From positions 1 to 35,487 of the forward strand of contig JAUWND010000006.1 of the NCBI GenBank assembly GCA_030612835.1: 35,487 nt of DNA, written 5' to 3'. Positions 16,801 through 25,545 of this stretch are shown here, in pieces; within the stretch, counting starts at the first letter, position 1; every line of letters starts with the position of its first letter. The DNA is from Candidatus Methanophagales archaeon (GTDB lineage Archaea > Halobacteriota > Syntropharchaeia > Alkanophagales > Methanospirareceae). The translations under genes and the position numbers were made by a program. Below the pieces are notes generated by a model. The model ran no database searches and had not been told where the DNA came from. It saw only the letters and a list, made by a program, of their open reading frames with translations.

Positions 16801-19800
16801 CGCCAGTAGGTGGAGCTCAGAAAGCAATTGTTGATGGCGACCGGGTGCACTGGTATAACTACAAGTTGAATTACTACGCGGTGCTCACCACACTTGACAA
16901 AACGGAAATATTTGTTGGTGAGACTATAACCGCTACGGTTTCCTGGAAGGGTATGGACGGGACACAGCCCCTGAGTGGTGCAAGTGTTTATGTTGGTACT
17001 ATGGGTCCGTGGGGACCTGAACCAGGAACACATGTGGGAATCACAGGTGCTGATGGTACATGCAGCCTTTCATGGTCTAATCCAGGCGAATGGGCTGTCT
17101 ATGCCGTTGATCCAGTTCATGGCAGTGGTCAATACAATATGCCTTATGTGACATTCACATGCAAAACAGGGGGAAAGCCGGACTTAGTGATCAGCAAGAC
17201 AGTGTCCTTTAGTGCTAGCACCTTCACGGTAGACTATGCAGTCACGAATATCGGAATAGTTAGAGCAAATGAAAGCACAACTTGCAAGTATATTGACGGT
17301 GTGCTTATGGAAAGTCAGAGCTGTCCTGCGTTAGACCCTGGTGCGAGTCACAAAGGCACCTTTGATCCTGAACCGTGTCCAGGTGGTTCAACCCTCAATG
17401 TCACGGCGTGTGCAGATAACAACAACGTGGTTAACGAAAGTGACGAGACGAACAACTGCGAGGTGAACATCATAACCTGCTCGTCAACTACGAGTGTAGA
17501 CATACGAGCAGATGGAATCGCAGACAATATCTTTGATGTCTCTGGATATTCGATTTGGCCGGGCACAGTAACAGTGGACTGGGTCACCATAAAGAACGAG
17601 ACTGCGATGGGTGCTCTTGTGAGCTATTGTCAGAATAATGCTCTCAACGTTCAGATAGCAATAGGTACCTGGGGCGAATACGTGGTTCAGATCGGCAACG
17701 ACCCTATAGACAATGATAATTGGATGTATGCCGTCAACGAGGAGGTACCGCCAGTAGGAGGAGCTCAGAAAGAAATTGTTGATGGCGACCGGGTGCACTG
17801 GTATAACTACAATCTGCATTACTATGAGGTGCTCACTGCGATTGACAAAACGGAAATAGTGGTTGGTGAGAATCTAACCGCAACGGTTTCCTGGAAGGAC
17901 ATAACAGGAACGCACCTCCTGAGCGGCGCAAGTGTTTATGTTGGTGCTATTGGTTCCGGGGGACCTGAAACAGGAACACATGTGGGAACCACAGGTGTGG
18001 ATGGTACATGCACCTTTTCATGGTCTAATCCAGGCGAATGGGCTGTCTATGCCGTTGATCCAGTTCATGGCAGTGGACAATACAATTGGCCTTATGTAAC
18101 TTTCACATGCAGAACAGGGGGGAAGCCAGACTTGGAAGTCTATAAGACTGCTTTTCCTACTGGGGGTACAGTAGGTACAGACGTAAAATTCAGCATAAAC
18201 GTTACGAATACTGGTAACTGTACCCTAAATCCGGTGAGGGTTGTGGACATGTTGCCCGCAGGCATGAGCTATGTAGCAACAGGGACTACACCAGCACCAA
18301 GCAGTGTAGTCGGAAACGAAGTAACATGGAATAATGTAAGTTCTTTGGATCCTAGTGACTCAACTATAATCTCTCTTATTGCCCACATAGACGAAGGGGC
18401 TTCTGGAACATTGATAAATGACGTTACAGCTACAGGAACTCCGCCCTATGGTGCCGATGTTCACGATTCTGATACCGCAACGGTTACTGTGATGAACGTA
18501 TCAATATCAATAAATAAATCATGCTCACCGACTATCGTAGCACCTGGTGGAATACTGACATACACGATAAGTTGCTCCAATTCGGGTGTGGCGAATCTAA
18601 CGAATGTCACGATAACAGAAGACTATCCGGAAGGCATAACGTTCATCTCTGCCAATCCTGCTCCAGATCCCGGTACAAACAACATGTGGACAATAGGCAT
18701 CCTCCCTGTTGGTGAGTTCAGAACGATAACAATAAAGGTAAAGGTCCCGGATTCGCGTGATATAGCCTTTACAGAGACTGGCAGCGTAACAGGCGAAGGT
18801 TTTGTAATGGTTAGCAAAGAGCTATCCACAAAGCAAGAGCCATATACGCTCAAGAATGTAGTTACAATCGAATGTGCCGAGACAGACCCTGTAACTGCCT
18901 CTGCTTTTACGACTGTGAGTGGCATGCCTGGAACGAGCTTAGAGATTACCGAGAGTGGCAGTGGCAACTACAAGTCCGAAGAGATCTTGAACTTAGAGAC
19001 AAAGAACAAAAGTATCGGCCTTCAAAAGAGCACAGAAGCAGAATACCAACCTACTACCTTTAACTTCTCCGACAGCTTCTCTGTTAACTTTACTACCCTA
19101 TGGAAGCAGGACATCTGTAGCAAGAACCTGGTATTGAAAGATGCAATGCACAAGAAGATAAAGGATGCCACCTACATTAAGGATGATACGATAACCGAAA
19201 TGGGTGCGTATGGCACATCAATGGAATTTGACTCTTCTTTCTATGGTGCGGCACACATAGGCGCTGTATCAAAGGACATAACGACTTCAGAAGATTACAT
19301 CGGCGAGTTTGAGCTCTATTGGGCGACAAGAGAAGAGTGCAGGTATCTATTCAACTGGAGCCAGGTTCCGGGAAACGATAGCGAGAAACTGATACGGTAC
19401 CTCGTAGATGTTCTGGCTATCAAATGGGCTGTGAATGCAACCATCACCAAATCCAGTGACGACAAGATCATCCACATTTCTACCGATGGGCGCTCTGCCG
19501 AGATAGTAATGGGAGCAAATAATGAAACAGCAACGGTGAAAGTAGGTGCTGAGACAATATATGTTTTAGAGGTTAGAACTGAGGACGGCACGCTAAACGT
19601 ATACGATCGCAGACTGAAAGAGATGTCAGAAAGTGTGAGAGGAGTGGGATATGTGATGGTGGATAATGCGCTATCCAAGGGTCAAATACAGGTCGTAGAG
19701 CATGGAAGCGGAAACTATTCTTCTGACATGGTTTTTGACTCACATCAGCTTGACAAGGACACAGAAGCCGAATACCTGCCCACCACCTTTAACTTCTCTG

Positions 19801-20111
19801 GCGATTTTGGTGTTAACTTCTCTTCTATGTGGGTACAGGGCATATGTGCCAAGAACGAGAAGGCAGACACTGCGATACACAAGAAGATAAGCGATGCCTC
19901 CTCTATGGTGGATGATACAAATGCGACTAAGTCCACGATGAGATTTGAATCGTCATTCAATGGCTCTATGCATATAGGTGTAGGAACAAATAACACGAAG
20001 ATATCAGAGGATTACATTGGTGAGTTCTATGTTGTAGAGGCCATAGAAATACGTAACAAAAATGTGACCTCACAGAAGGAGAAAGAAGAAGAATGGATGG
20101 AGTGCCCCTAA
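13803..20111 (+). CDS. giant secreted surface protein: cohesin-like, four CARDB/DUF4430/Ig-like repeats, DUF11 domains
   Basis: 2102 residues with a signal peptide (cut near VIAG). Residues ~30-170 resemble a cohesin: an alternating beta pattern with YPEGMCSYQDDIYYDP, VNVKDVNQS and GVYTIAVLTLEC. Four repeats of 315-319 residues follow (from about 176, 491, 810 and 1126). Each contains a Cys-rich CARDB domain (PDLVI, NYTVTNIG, NESDETNNC), a DUF4430-like domain (NETAMGA, W-x-Y-A-V-N-E, DGDRVHWYNY) and an Ig-like segment (LSGASVYVGA, GSGQYN). Two DUF11 domains (~1442-1650) and a C-terminal part with an internal duplication (GSGNY, AEYxPTTFNF, SEDYIGEF) complete it. No sorting signal or terminal helix is visible, so anchoring may depend on partners. 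It is a plausible surface scaffold and ligand-capture protein; the specific ligand is inferred from DUF4430's relation to transcobalamin. Confidence 0.87.
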   Translation: MRGKRVTTSHFPLAIALLTLLLLSVVPVIAGPSDVWTCYLEPQDSTGECGALTKVSVKIGITSGTYPEGMCSYQDDIYYDPNCVNVKDVNQSMSPFTLNAWHLYGNYVRISSMNGLTEVPTGVYTIAVLTLECNGSSAPCSCDLTHQNHEANNEDGDPVTQEWINSTYTCRTVEKPDLVINNSVSLSNSNFTINYTVTNIGTGLANESTTCKYVDGELKESQTCPTLNPGESHKGTFNPESCPCGSTYNVTVCADRDNVINESDETNNCAVNIIECPTTKVDIRADGIAGTIFGVSRYSICPGTVTEDWYTITNETAMGALVIYCQNDGINVHIIMTDLGEYLVQIGNDSADNNNWKYAVNEKAPPVGGAQKAIADGDRVHWYNYNLHYYEVLTALDKTELIVGGNLTATVSWKNMTETHLLSGASVYVGALHPWGPETGTHVGTTGADGTCSFSWSNPGEWGVYAVDPVHGSGQYNWPYVTFTCRTEGMPDLVINKTVSFSDSTFTVNYTVTNIGIGRANESTTCKYLDGVLMESQRCPALEPGESYNGAFDPEPCPGGSTLNVTACADNHNVVNESDETNNCEGNIITCPSTTRVDIQAEGIAGTIFGVSGYSICPGTVTEDGVTINNETAMGAVVIYCQNNGINVQITMGSWGEYLLQIGDDQADINNWMYAVNEEAPQVGGAQKEIVDGDRVHWYNYNLHYYSVLTALDKTEIVVGENLTARVSWKAMGGTHPLSGASVYVGAMSPWGPEPGTPVGTTGADGADGTCTFSWPTVGTWGVYAIDPVHGSGQYNMPYVTFTCRTGGKPDLVISKTVSFSASTVTVNYTVTNIGIVRANESTTCKYVDGVLMESQTCPALDPGASHKGTFDPEPCPCGSTLNVTACADNNNVVNESDETNNCEVNIITCPSTTRVDIQADGIAGTIFDVSGYSICPGTVTEDGVTIKNETAMGAVVIYCQNNGINVQITIGALGEYLLQIGNDPADNNNWMYAVNEEAPPVGGAQKAIVDGDRVHWYNYKLNYYAVLTTLDKTEIFVGETITATVSWKGMDGTQPLSGASVYVGTMGPWGPEPGTHVGITGADGTCSLSWSNPGEWAVYAVDPVHGSGQYNMPYVTFTCKTGGKPDLVISKTVSFSASTFTVDYAVTNIGIVRANESTTCKYIDGVLMESQSCPALDPGASHKGTFDPEPCPGGSTLNVTACADNNNVVNESDETNNCEVNIITCSSTTSVDIRADGIADNIFDVSGYSIWPGTVTVDWVTIKNETAMGALVSYCQNNALNVQIAIGTWGEYVVQIGNDPIDNDNWMYAVNEEVPPVGGAQKEIVDGDRVHWYNYNLHYYEVLTAIDKTEIVVGENLTATVSWKDITGTHLLSGASVYVGAIGSGGPETGTHVGTTGVDGTCTFSWSNPGEWAVYAVDPVHGSGQYNWPYVTFTCRTGGKPDLEVYKTAFPTGGTVGTDVKFSINVTNTGNCTLNPVRVVDMLPAGMSYVATGTTPAPSSVVGNEVTWNNVSSLDPSDSTIISLIAHIDEGASGTLINDVTATGTPPYGADVHDSDTATVTVMNVSISINKSCSPTIVAPGGILTYTISCSNSGVANLTNVTITEDYPEGITFISANPAPDPGTNNMWTIGILPVGEFRTITIKVKVPDSRDIAFTETGSVTGEGFVMVSKELSTKQEPYTLKNVVTIECAETDPVTASAFTTVSGMPGTSLEITESGSGNYKSEEILNLETKNKSIGLQKSTEAEYQPTTFNFSDSFSVNFTTLWKQDICSKNLVLKDAMHKKIKDATYIKDDTITEMGAYGTSMEFDSSFYGAAHIGAVSKDITTSEDYIGEFELYWATREECRYLFNWSQVPGNDSEKLIRYLVDVLAIKWAVNATITKSSDDKIIHISTDGRSAEIVMGANNETATVKVGAETIYVLEVRTEDGTLNVYDRRLKEMSESVRGVGYVMVDNALSKGQIQVVEHGSGNYSSDMVFDSHQLDKDTEAEYLPTTFNFSGDFGVNFSSMWVQGICAKNEKADTAIHKKISDASSMVDDTNATKSTMRFESSFNGSMHIGVGTNNTKISEDYIGEFYVVEAIEIRNKNVTSQKEKEEEWMECP
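14331..18128 (+). repeat. four tandem ~948-bp coding repeats
   Basis: The word GACTTAGTGATCA begins units at 14331, 15276, 16233 and 17181, and a diverged start lies at 18129. The spacings are 945, 957, 948 and 948 bases, all multiples of three. Units 3 and 4 are the most alike at the DNA level. The second unit is 9 bases longer because GGTGCAGAT is doubled at 16089-16106. Confidence 0.9.
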
Positions 20112-20186
20112 GCTGCAAAAATATGCTGCACGCATCAACAGGACTAACCAGAAGAAAGCAGGTATTTGTTTAGCTACTTTTTATAA

Positions 20187-20213
20187 CCACCGGATTACAC
20201 GGATTTCCACGAG
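20187..20213. repeat. short dispersed-type repeat (CCGGATTACACGG)
   Basis: ACCACCGGATTACACGG followed by ATTTCCACGAG resembles the short intergenic repeats built from GGATT/ACACGG words seen in many genomes. It is a different family from the GACACAGATTAAC repeat. The 229-base gap also holds an AT-rich promoter-like region (20300-20325) before the ATPase genes. Confidence 0.5.
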
Positions 20214-20340
20214 AAAAGGAATAATATTAACGTAGTTTCTGTACTATTTGACAGATCAACCTCATGCCCTACATTCTTTTTAGGTGTGCTGATAAACAAA
20301 TAGCTTTATTATTATACATTCTAATATAGATAGTGAGAGG

Positions 20341-21390
20341 ATGAGCATATCAGGATATGCATATTCGTATGCGCGGGTAATGTCGCGAATGAGCGATATT
20401 TTGAGTGAGGGGCGATTAAAAGACCTTATGGCTGTGGGGACTAAGGACGATTTTATATCTTCGCTGATGGATACCACGTATAAGGAGAAGTTAACAAAAG
20501 CGCCTTCGACAGACCTGCGAAATACAGAGCTGGCGCTTAAAGACGAGCTAATAGACCAATATTTAATGGTGCTGCGGTCAACACGCGGCAAAGTAAACGC
20601 TTTCTTCGAAGAACTATTCAGAAGATTTGAAGTGAACAATCTGAAAGCAGTTATCATAGCGAAAGCTACAGGTATATTAACCGAAAAGCCACTCTTCTTC
20701 CCGGTTGAAGACTTCTTTGGACGAAAGATGAGCGGATTGTTGGATGCGGATTCGATGAAGAATCTGATAATGCGATTAGAAGACCCGTACAAGCGTGTGT
20801 TGGAGGCGGTGCTTCCGGAATATGAAGCGAGTAAAAAGGCATTAATTCTTGAAAGTGCCCTTTACCAGGAACTCTGTGGTGCTATATGGGCGCGGATGAC
20901 CGGGTTAGGTGCCAAGGATAGGGCGATAGTAAGAAAGATAATTGGCACTGAGTTTGACATCATAAACATCACGACTTTGTTAAGGTGTAAGGCAGCGGGA
21001 ATAAAGGAGGCGGAGATGACGAAATACTTCTTACCATATACATATACCTATTCATTTGATTTCAATGCCGATAATGTAAAGGCTTCGATGTCCGCGGAAG
21101 ATGCAAGTACAGTTGTCCAATTGTTGCCTCCTTCTGCATATAAAGAAGTGTTAATGGGTGCTATTCCCGAGTATGAAGAAGAAAAATCACTTATCCCTTT
21201 TGAACGAGCACTAAGAAATCTATTTTTCTACACTATAAAGAATACACTACGTGGCGCTCCTATCAATATAGGTACGATAATAGGTTTCCTTTACCTCAAG
21301 GAACTAGAAATAAAAAACCTTTGTACTATCTCTGTATGTAAAGAGAATGATCTATCGGCAGAAGAGACAATGGGGATTGTTATGTTATAA
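20341..21390 (+). CDS. atpC: A-type ATP synthase subunit C
   Basis: 349 residues matching the archaeal/V-type subunit C (AhaC/NtpC). The opening GYAYSYARVMSRMSDIL and LRCKAAGI near 220 are family features. Subunit C links the central rotor stalk to the membrane ring of the ATP synthase. GAGAGG stands directly before the ATG. It leads a two-gene set with subunit I; the catalytic subunits A and B and the other stalk subunits are not adjacent, unlike the usual single archaeal operon. Confidence 0.92.
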   Translation: MSISGYAYSYARVMSRMSDILSEGRLKDLMAVGTKDDFISSLMDTTYKEKLTKAPSTDLRNTELALKDELIDQYLMVLRSTRGKVNAFFEELFRRFEVNNLKAVIIAKATGILTEKPLFFPVEDFFGRKMSGLLDADSMKNLIMRLEDPYKRVLEAVLPEYEASKKALILESALYQELCGAIWARMTGLGAKDRAIVRKIIGTEFDIINITTLLRCKAAGIKEAEMTKYFLPYTYTYSFDFNADNVKASMSAEDASTVVQLLPPSAYKEVLMGAIPEYEEEKSLIPFERALRNLFFYTIKNTLRGAPINIGTIIGFLYLKELEIKNLCTISVCKENDLSAEETMGIVML

Positions 21391-21421
21391 ACTTTAACGG
21401 AGTATATATAATAGAACTACG

Positions 21422-23578
21422 ATGCTTAGACCAGTGGAGATGCGGGAGCTGCGAATTGTCACCTTAGATGAAGATGTAGATCGAGTAATCAAGAGACTTG
21501 AAGTACTGGGTAATGTGCATCTAACAGATGTAAAGGAGTTCTTAGATGCATGGGAGGGGCTAATAGAACCCTCAAAGGCAGATGCGAAGCTGATAAAAAG
21601 CTCTGAACTATTGGCAAGGCTAGATAGCATAATCTCGATTTTACAGCCTGCGGAAGTAGAGAAGAAGAGCCTAAAGGAGACGCTATTTAAAGCGCCGGAA
21701 GAAGAGCAGATAGAGCGGATAAAAGTAGAGGAGCCAAATTTGGCTGAGATGGAGCGGGAGTTAGATAGCTTAGAGGCGACAGTAAATAAGTTAATAGCGG
21801 GTAATGAAAGTTCAAAAGAAGAATTATCAAATACAAAGGATATATTACGTGTATTAGCGTTATTAGACGATTTTGAGATTGATTTGGATTTCATAGGCGA
21901 AAAGGAATTTGTTATTGTGCACGCGGGCAATTTATCGAGCGTGAATTTGGAAGCGTTGAGATCAAATCTCGAAGCTGAGACCGGTGAAAATAACTTTATT
22001 GCTTCAAAGGCCATAACCGATGAAGTATCTTTTGCTATCATTGTGACCTTGAAAAGTGATAAGGATGCAGTAGCGAAAGTGCTGAGGGCTGCGGACTTTG
22101 AAATATGGCAACGACCTCCGCTGGACGATATACCTGAGAGAACAAAAGAAGCAATAGCGGCATTAAAAGCAAAGGTTGCAGAATTGGAGAGTGGTATAAA
22201 CGATAATGAGCGCGAATTAGCGGTAATAAGAGATGAAAGGTTTAATGATTTGCTTGTGATGCATGAACTCGTGCAAATAGAGGAGAACCGGGAGAAGGCA
22301 AAGGTTCTTTTCGGTAAAAGTGCACGTACGCGTGTTATAGAAGGATGGACACCGAAAGAAGAGGTTGACCGGGTAATAGACGGGATAAATGATGAGACAT
22401 CGGGATTTTGCGTTATCGATGTGAAGGAGCCGAAGAGAGAGGACGTGCGGGTGCCGTCTTTACTGAACAATCCGAAAATCGTGAAGCCATTTGAATCGAT
22501 AGTGAACATGTATGGTCATCCGTTATACAATGACATAGACCCAACGTTGATTACCGCTATAATGTTCCCTATCCTTTTTGGTCTTATGTTCCCGGACATA
22601 GGACATGGAATGTTTTTGCTTGCGATTGGTTTGGCATTGATGTTTGCTTTTAAGGGCTTGGGAAAGGAGATTAAGGGTGTGGGCGTAATATTAGTGTTAT
22701 GTGGTTTTTGTTCGTTGATCATCGGCTTTTTGTTCGGTGAATTCTTCGGCTTAAGTGAGTATGCACACCATTTGGTTCATGATTCTATGGGCATGAGCAT
22801 TCCGGAGATATTCGTCTTCGAGCCTTTGTGGTTCGAGCCGATCCCGAATGTGACAGTTATGTTCATCGTAACGATGCTAGTAGGGACGCTACACATGGGG
22901 CTTGGATTACTGCTCAGTGCGATAAACAAAGTCTCCAGTAGAGACATGTTTGGTGTTTTATGGGAGGCAGTAAAGATTTGGTGCTTGTTTGGGACTCTTT
23001 ATTTCTTACTTTTGTTACTCAGTTCTTCTCTTGTAGGGGTAGACATAGGTATTGCGGTTTTCGTCGTTAATGTTATTTCTCATATTGAGCCAATGGCAGG
23101 TTTGATTTTTTTAGTAGCACTCCCGGTACTTATACTCTTCGCTTTCAAGGTTTTTTCCGAGTTGCGGCATGAAAAGCACGGTAAAGCGGAAAAAGGTGAG
23201 AAGCTGTCAGGCATGGACTATATCATCATTCTCATAGATGGATTAATAGATGCAGTGCTGGAGAATCTCTTCAGATTTCTTGCGAATATCGTCTCTTACG
23301 GCCGTATTCTCGCGTTAGCATTATGTCATGCGGCGTTAATGGAAGTGTTCATTCTTTTGGCGTTCATGTGTTGGGGTAGTATCGCAATAATCGGGCCGGT
23401 GATAGGTATTATTATATTCATTGCCGGGAATGCGGTAGTGATCGTGCTTGAAGCGATAATGGCAGGCATCCATACAATCAGGCTGCATTTCTACGAGTGG
23501 TTCACGAAGTTCTATGATGGTGGCGGGGTAGAGTTCTCGCCGTTCCGATTTAGTAGGACCTATACGGCACGAGAATGA
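21422..23578 (+). CDS. atpI: A-type ATP synthase subunit I (a)
   Basis: 718 residues. The N-terminal half (~1-340) is soluble and coiled-coil rich (LDSLEATVNKLIAG). The C-terminal half has about seven to eight membrane helices, starting near PTLITAIMFPILFGLMFPD. The proton/sodium-path arginine is visible as R628 in SYGRILALALC. It forms the stator half-channel of the ATP synthase. It starts 31 bases after subunit C. Confidence 0.93.
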   Translation: MLRPVEMRELRIVTLDEDVDRVIKRLEVLGNVHLTDVKEFLDAWEGLIEPSKADAKLIKSSELLARLDSIISILQPAEVEKKSLKETLFKAPEEEQIERIKVEEPNLAEMERELDSLEATVNKLIAGNESSKEELSNTKDILRVLALLDDFEIDLDFIGEKEFVIVHAGNLSSVNLEALRSNLEAETGENNFIASKAITDEVSFAIIVTLKSDKDAVAKVLRAADFEIWQRPPLDDIPERTKEAIAALKAKVAELESGINDNERELAVIRDERFNDLLVMHELVQIEENREKAKVLFGKSARTRVIEGWTPKEEVDRVIDGINDETSGFCVIDVKEPKREDVRVPSLLNNPKIVKPFESIVNMYGHPLYNDIDPTLITAIMFPILFGLMFPDIGHGMFLLAIGLALMFAFKGLGKEIKGVGVILVLCGFCSLIIGFLFGEFFGLSEYAHHLVHDSMGMSIPEIFVFEPLWFEPIPNVTVMFIVTMLVGTLHMGLGLLLSAINKVSSRDMFGVLWEAVKIWCLFGTLYFLLLLLSSSLVGVDIGIAVFVVNVISHIEPMAGLIFLVALPVLILFAFKVFSELRHEKHGKAEKGEKLSGMDYIIILIDGLIDAVLENLFRFLANIVSYGRILALALCHAALMEVFILLAFMCWGSIAIIGPVIGIIIFIAGNAVVIVLEAIMAGIHTIRLHFYEWFTKFYDGGGVEFSPFRFSRTYTARE

Positions 23579-23598
23579 TGTGTGTGGTTTGATGTAAA

Positions 23599-24222
23599 AT
23601 GGTAGCGATAAAGCGAAAGGGGATAAGAATAAAAGAGCTGGAAAACTACGGCTCTTCTCATCATCCGGCATATACGATAAATGTGGAACTAGATATAGAC
23701 GTTAGTGAAAGCCCAGATACGCTTCATAAGCTTTTTAGTCAGTCGGGACTCATATCAAGAGAAACCATCCCTTTTGATGTGGTATCGGATTTCCGCGGGT
23801 CGGCAGATGATAAGCCCTTTTATTCCGCGGTCATCATGCACGAAGGCATCACAAAAGAATATAGTGTGGAGGCAAGAGACACTGGCGGTTCTACAAAGGC
23901 GGGGATAAAGTATGAGCCCGTAGTATATCCCGAAGAACTCCGTTTGATGCATCCTGCGGAGTTCGCTCAATTGGGTATGGAAGTCAGGGCTTGGGAACTA
24001 CATAACTACAAGTATTATTTCTTGCGTTTCATCTCCTCTAAGCGGTATGAAAGTTTTAATATCCTGGTAAATAGAGTGGGGGCATTGACGCTAATAAGAC
24101 TAAACCTTGTGGAATCAGGGTTAGAAGAGAAGAAAGCACCTTGTTCGTGGTATCAGAAGCGGCTTTCGGTCTTTGACGGGTTTAACATGGAGGAGGAAGT
24201 GAAGAAGGAAATTGATGCATGA
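23599..24222 (+). CDS. uncharacterised protein coupled to truD
   Basis: 207 residues that I do not recognise. It appears soluble, mixed alpha/beta, with no signal peptide, membrane segment or cysteine cluster. Distinct segments are GSSHHPAYTINVELDID, FRGSADDKPFYSAVIMHEG, and a basic/aromatic part WELHNYKYYFLRF. Its stop overlaps the truD start (ATGA), so the two are translationally coupled, and it follows ATPase subunit I by 20 bases. A role in RNA modification is possible only by association. Confidence 0.75.
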   Translation: MVAIKRKGIRIKELENYGSSHHPAYTINVELDIDVSESPDTLHKLFSQSGLISRETIPFDVVSDFRGSADDKPFYSAVIMHEGITKEYSVEARDTGGSTKAGIKYEPVVYPEELRLMHPAEFAQLGMEVRAWELHNYKYYFLRFISSKRYESFNILVNRVGALTLIRLNLVESGLEEKKAPCSWYQKRLSVFDGFNMEEEVKKEIDA

Positions 24223-25520
24223 TACTAAAAGCAAGTCCTGAATTTGAAAAGCGAATAGGCATATGGTTTTACAGTACGAATTCGGAAGGAATAGGCGGAA
24301 CGATAAAAACAATACCGGCAGACTTTAATGTTCGTGAAATCACGAATAGGACGGAGCGAGAAGAGGGGAAATACCTGATTGCCGAATTGACGAAGGAGAA
24401 CTGGGACACTCATGGCGTGATAAGAGAGATCGCGCATCGGCTGCGAGTTAGCAGGAACCGAATTGGGTTCGCAGGTACAAAAGACAAATTCGCAGTGACG
24501 AAACAGAAGATAAGCATCTGGAGCACAGAAGAAAACGAGCTGGCGCGAGTAAACATCGCCGATGTATCGTTAGATGTAATAGGTAGGTCGAATAAGGCGG
24601 TTTCCTTAGGCGACCTCTATGGGAACGAGTTTGAAATTGTTATTCGTGGCGTAGAAGGCAGATACGAGGCGGTAAAAGATAAAATTGATGCGATAACAAA
24701 CGAAATAAAAACTAATGGCGGAATACTCAATTTCTTCGGTGTTCAGCGGTTTGGCATCATCCGCCCGATAACGCATGTCGTGGGTAGACACCTGATAAAT
24801 GGTGATATAAATGGGGCAGTGATGTCTTACATCTCCGACATCTTCCCGGGCGAAAGTGAAGCGTCGAAAGAAGCAAGGATGTTATGTAAGAGCGGCAAAC
24901 TAAAAGAGAGCTTGAAAATAATGCCTTTGCGGTACGAGAGGGCGATGTTGAATGCGCTGATAAAAAACGACGGTGATTCCCTTTCTGCTTTTCATAGTCT
25001 CCCAAAGAACTTGCAAAGACTGTTTGTCCATGCTTATCAGTCGTATCTCTTCAACCTCATCTTGAGTCAACGTATGAAGCAGAATTTACCGTTTTATGTG
25101 GCGATAGCAGGCGATGTGGTATGCTTTCACAATGAATTTGGATTTCCAGACCCAGATAAGGTGGAAAAAGTCACCGCGAATAAAATAGAGGGAATGAACA
25201 GGTTATTAAAGCGAGGTCGGGCTTTTGTCACCGCCCCCATATTTGGCTATGAAACTGAATTTGCAGACGGTGTGGTAGGTGCGATAGAGCGAAAGGTACT
25301 GGAAGAGGAAGCGATAGAACTTGCTAATTTTCGTATCGAGAAGATGCCAGAACTAAGTTCTAAGGGTACAAGTAGGCCAGTGCTGTTACCGACGGAGTTA
25401 AAAGCAGAAATCAGTGACGATGAGCTCAATCCAGGACAGTTAAAAGTGAAATTGAATTTCTTCCTGCCTAAAGGCGCCTATGCAACGGTCTTGTTGCGGG
25501 AATATATGAAAGATAAATAA
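24219..25520 (+). CDS. truD: tRNA pseudouridine(13) synthase TruD
   Basis: 433 residues of the archaeal TruD family, which converts U13 of tRNA (or related sites) to pseudouridine. The catalytic segment GFAGTKDKFAVTKQ has the active aspartate at D89; NFFGVQRFG is the second conserved motif. An insertion domain lies between about 200 and 330. The start overlaps the stop of the preceding gene. Confidence 0.95.
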   Translation: MILKASPEFEKRIGIWFYSTNSEGIGGTIKTIPADFNVREITNRTEREEGKYLIAELTKENWDTHGVIREIAHRLRVSRNRIGFAGTKDKFAVTKQKISIWSTEENELARVNIADVSLDVIGRSNKAVSLGDLYGNEFEIVIRGVEGRYEAVKDKIDAITNEIKTNGGILNFFGVQRFGIIRPITHVVGRHLINGDINGAVMSYISDIFPGESEASKEARMLCKSGKLKESLKIMPLRYERAMLNALIKNDGDSLSAFHSLPKNLQRLFVHAYQSYLFNLILSQRMKQNLPFYVAIAGDVVCFHNEFGFPDPDKVEKVTANKIEGMNRLLKRGRAFVTAPIFGYETEFADGVVGAIERKVLEEEAIELANFRIEKMPELSSKGTSRPVLLPTELKAEISDDELNPGQLKVKLNFFLPKGAYATVLLREYMKDK

Positions 25521-25545
25521 CAAGAAAGAATAATTTTTGATAATC

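Noticed and set aside
14331-18128. Regular ~948-base repeats as a non-coding array
   Set aside because: They lie in one uninterrupted reading frame and encode recognisable domains.
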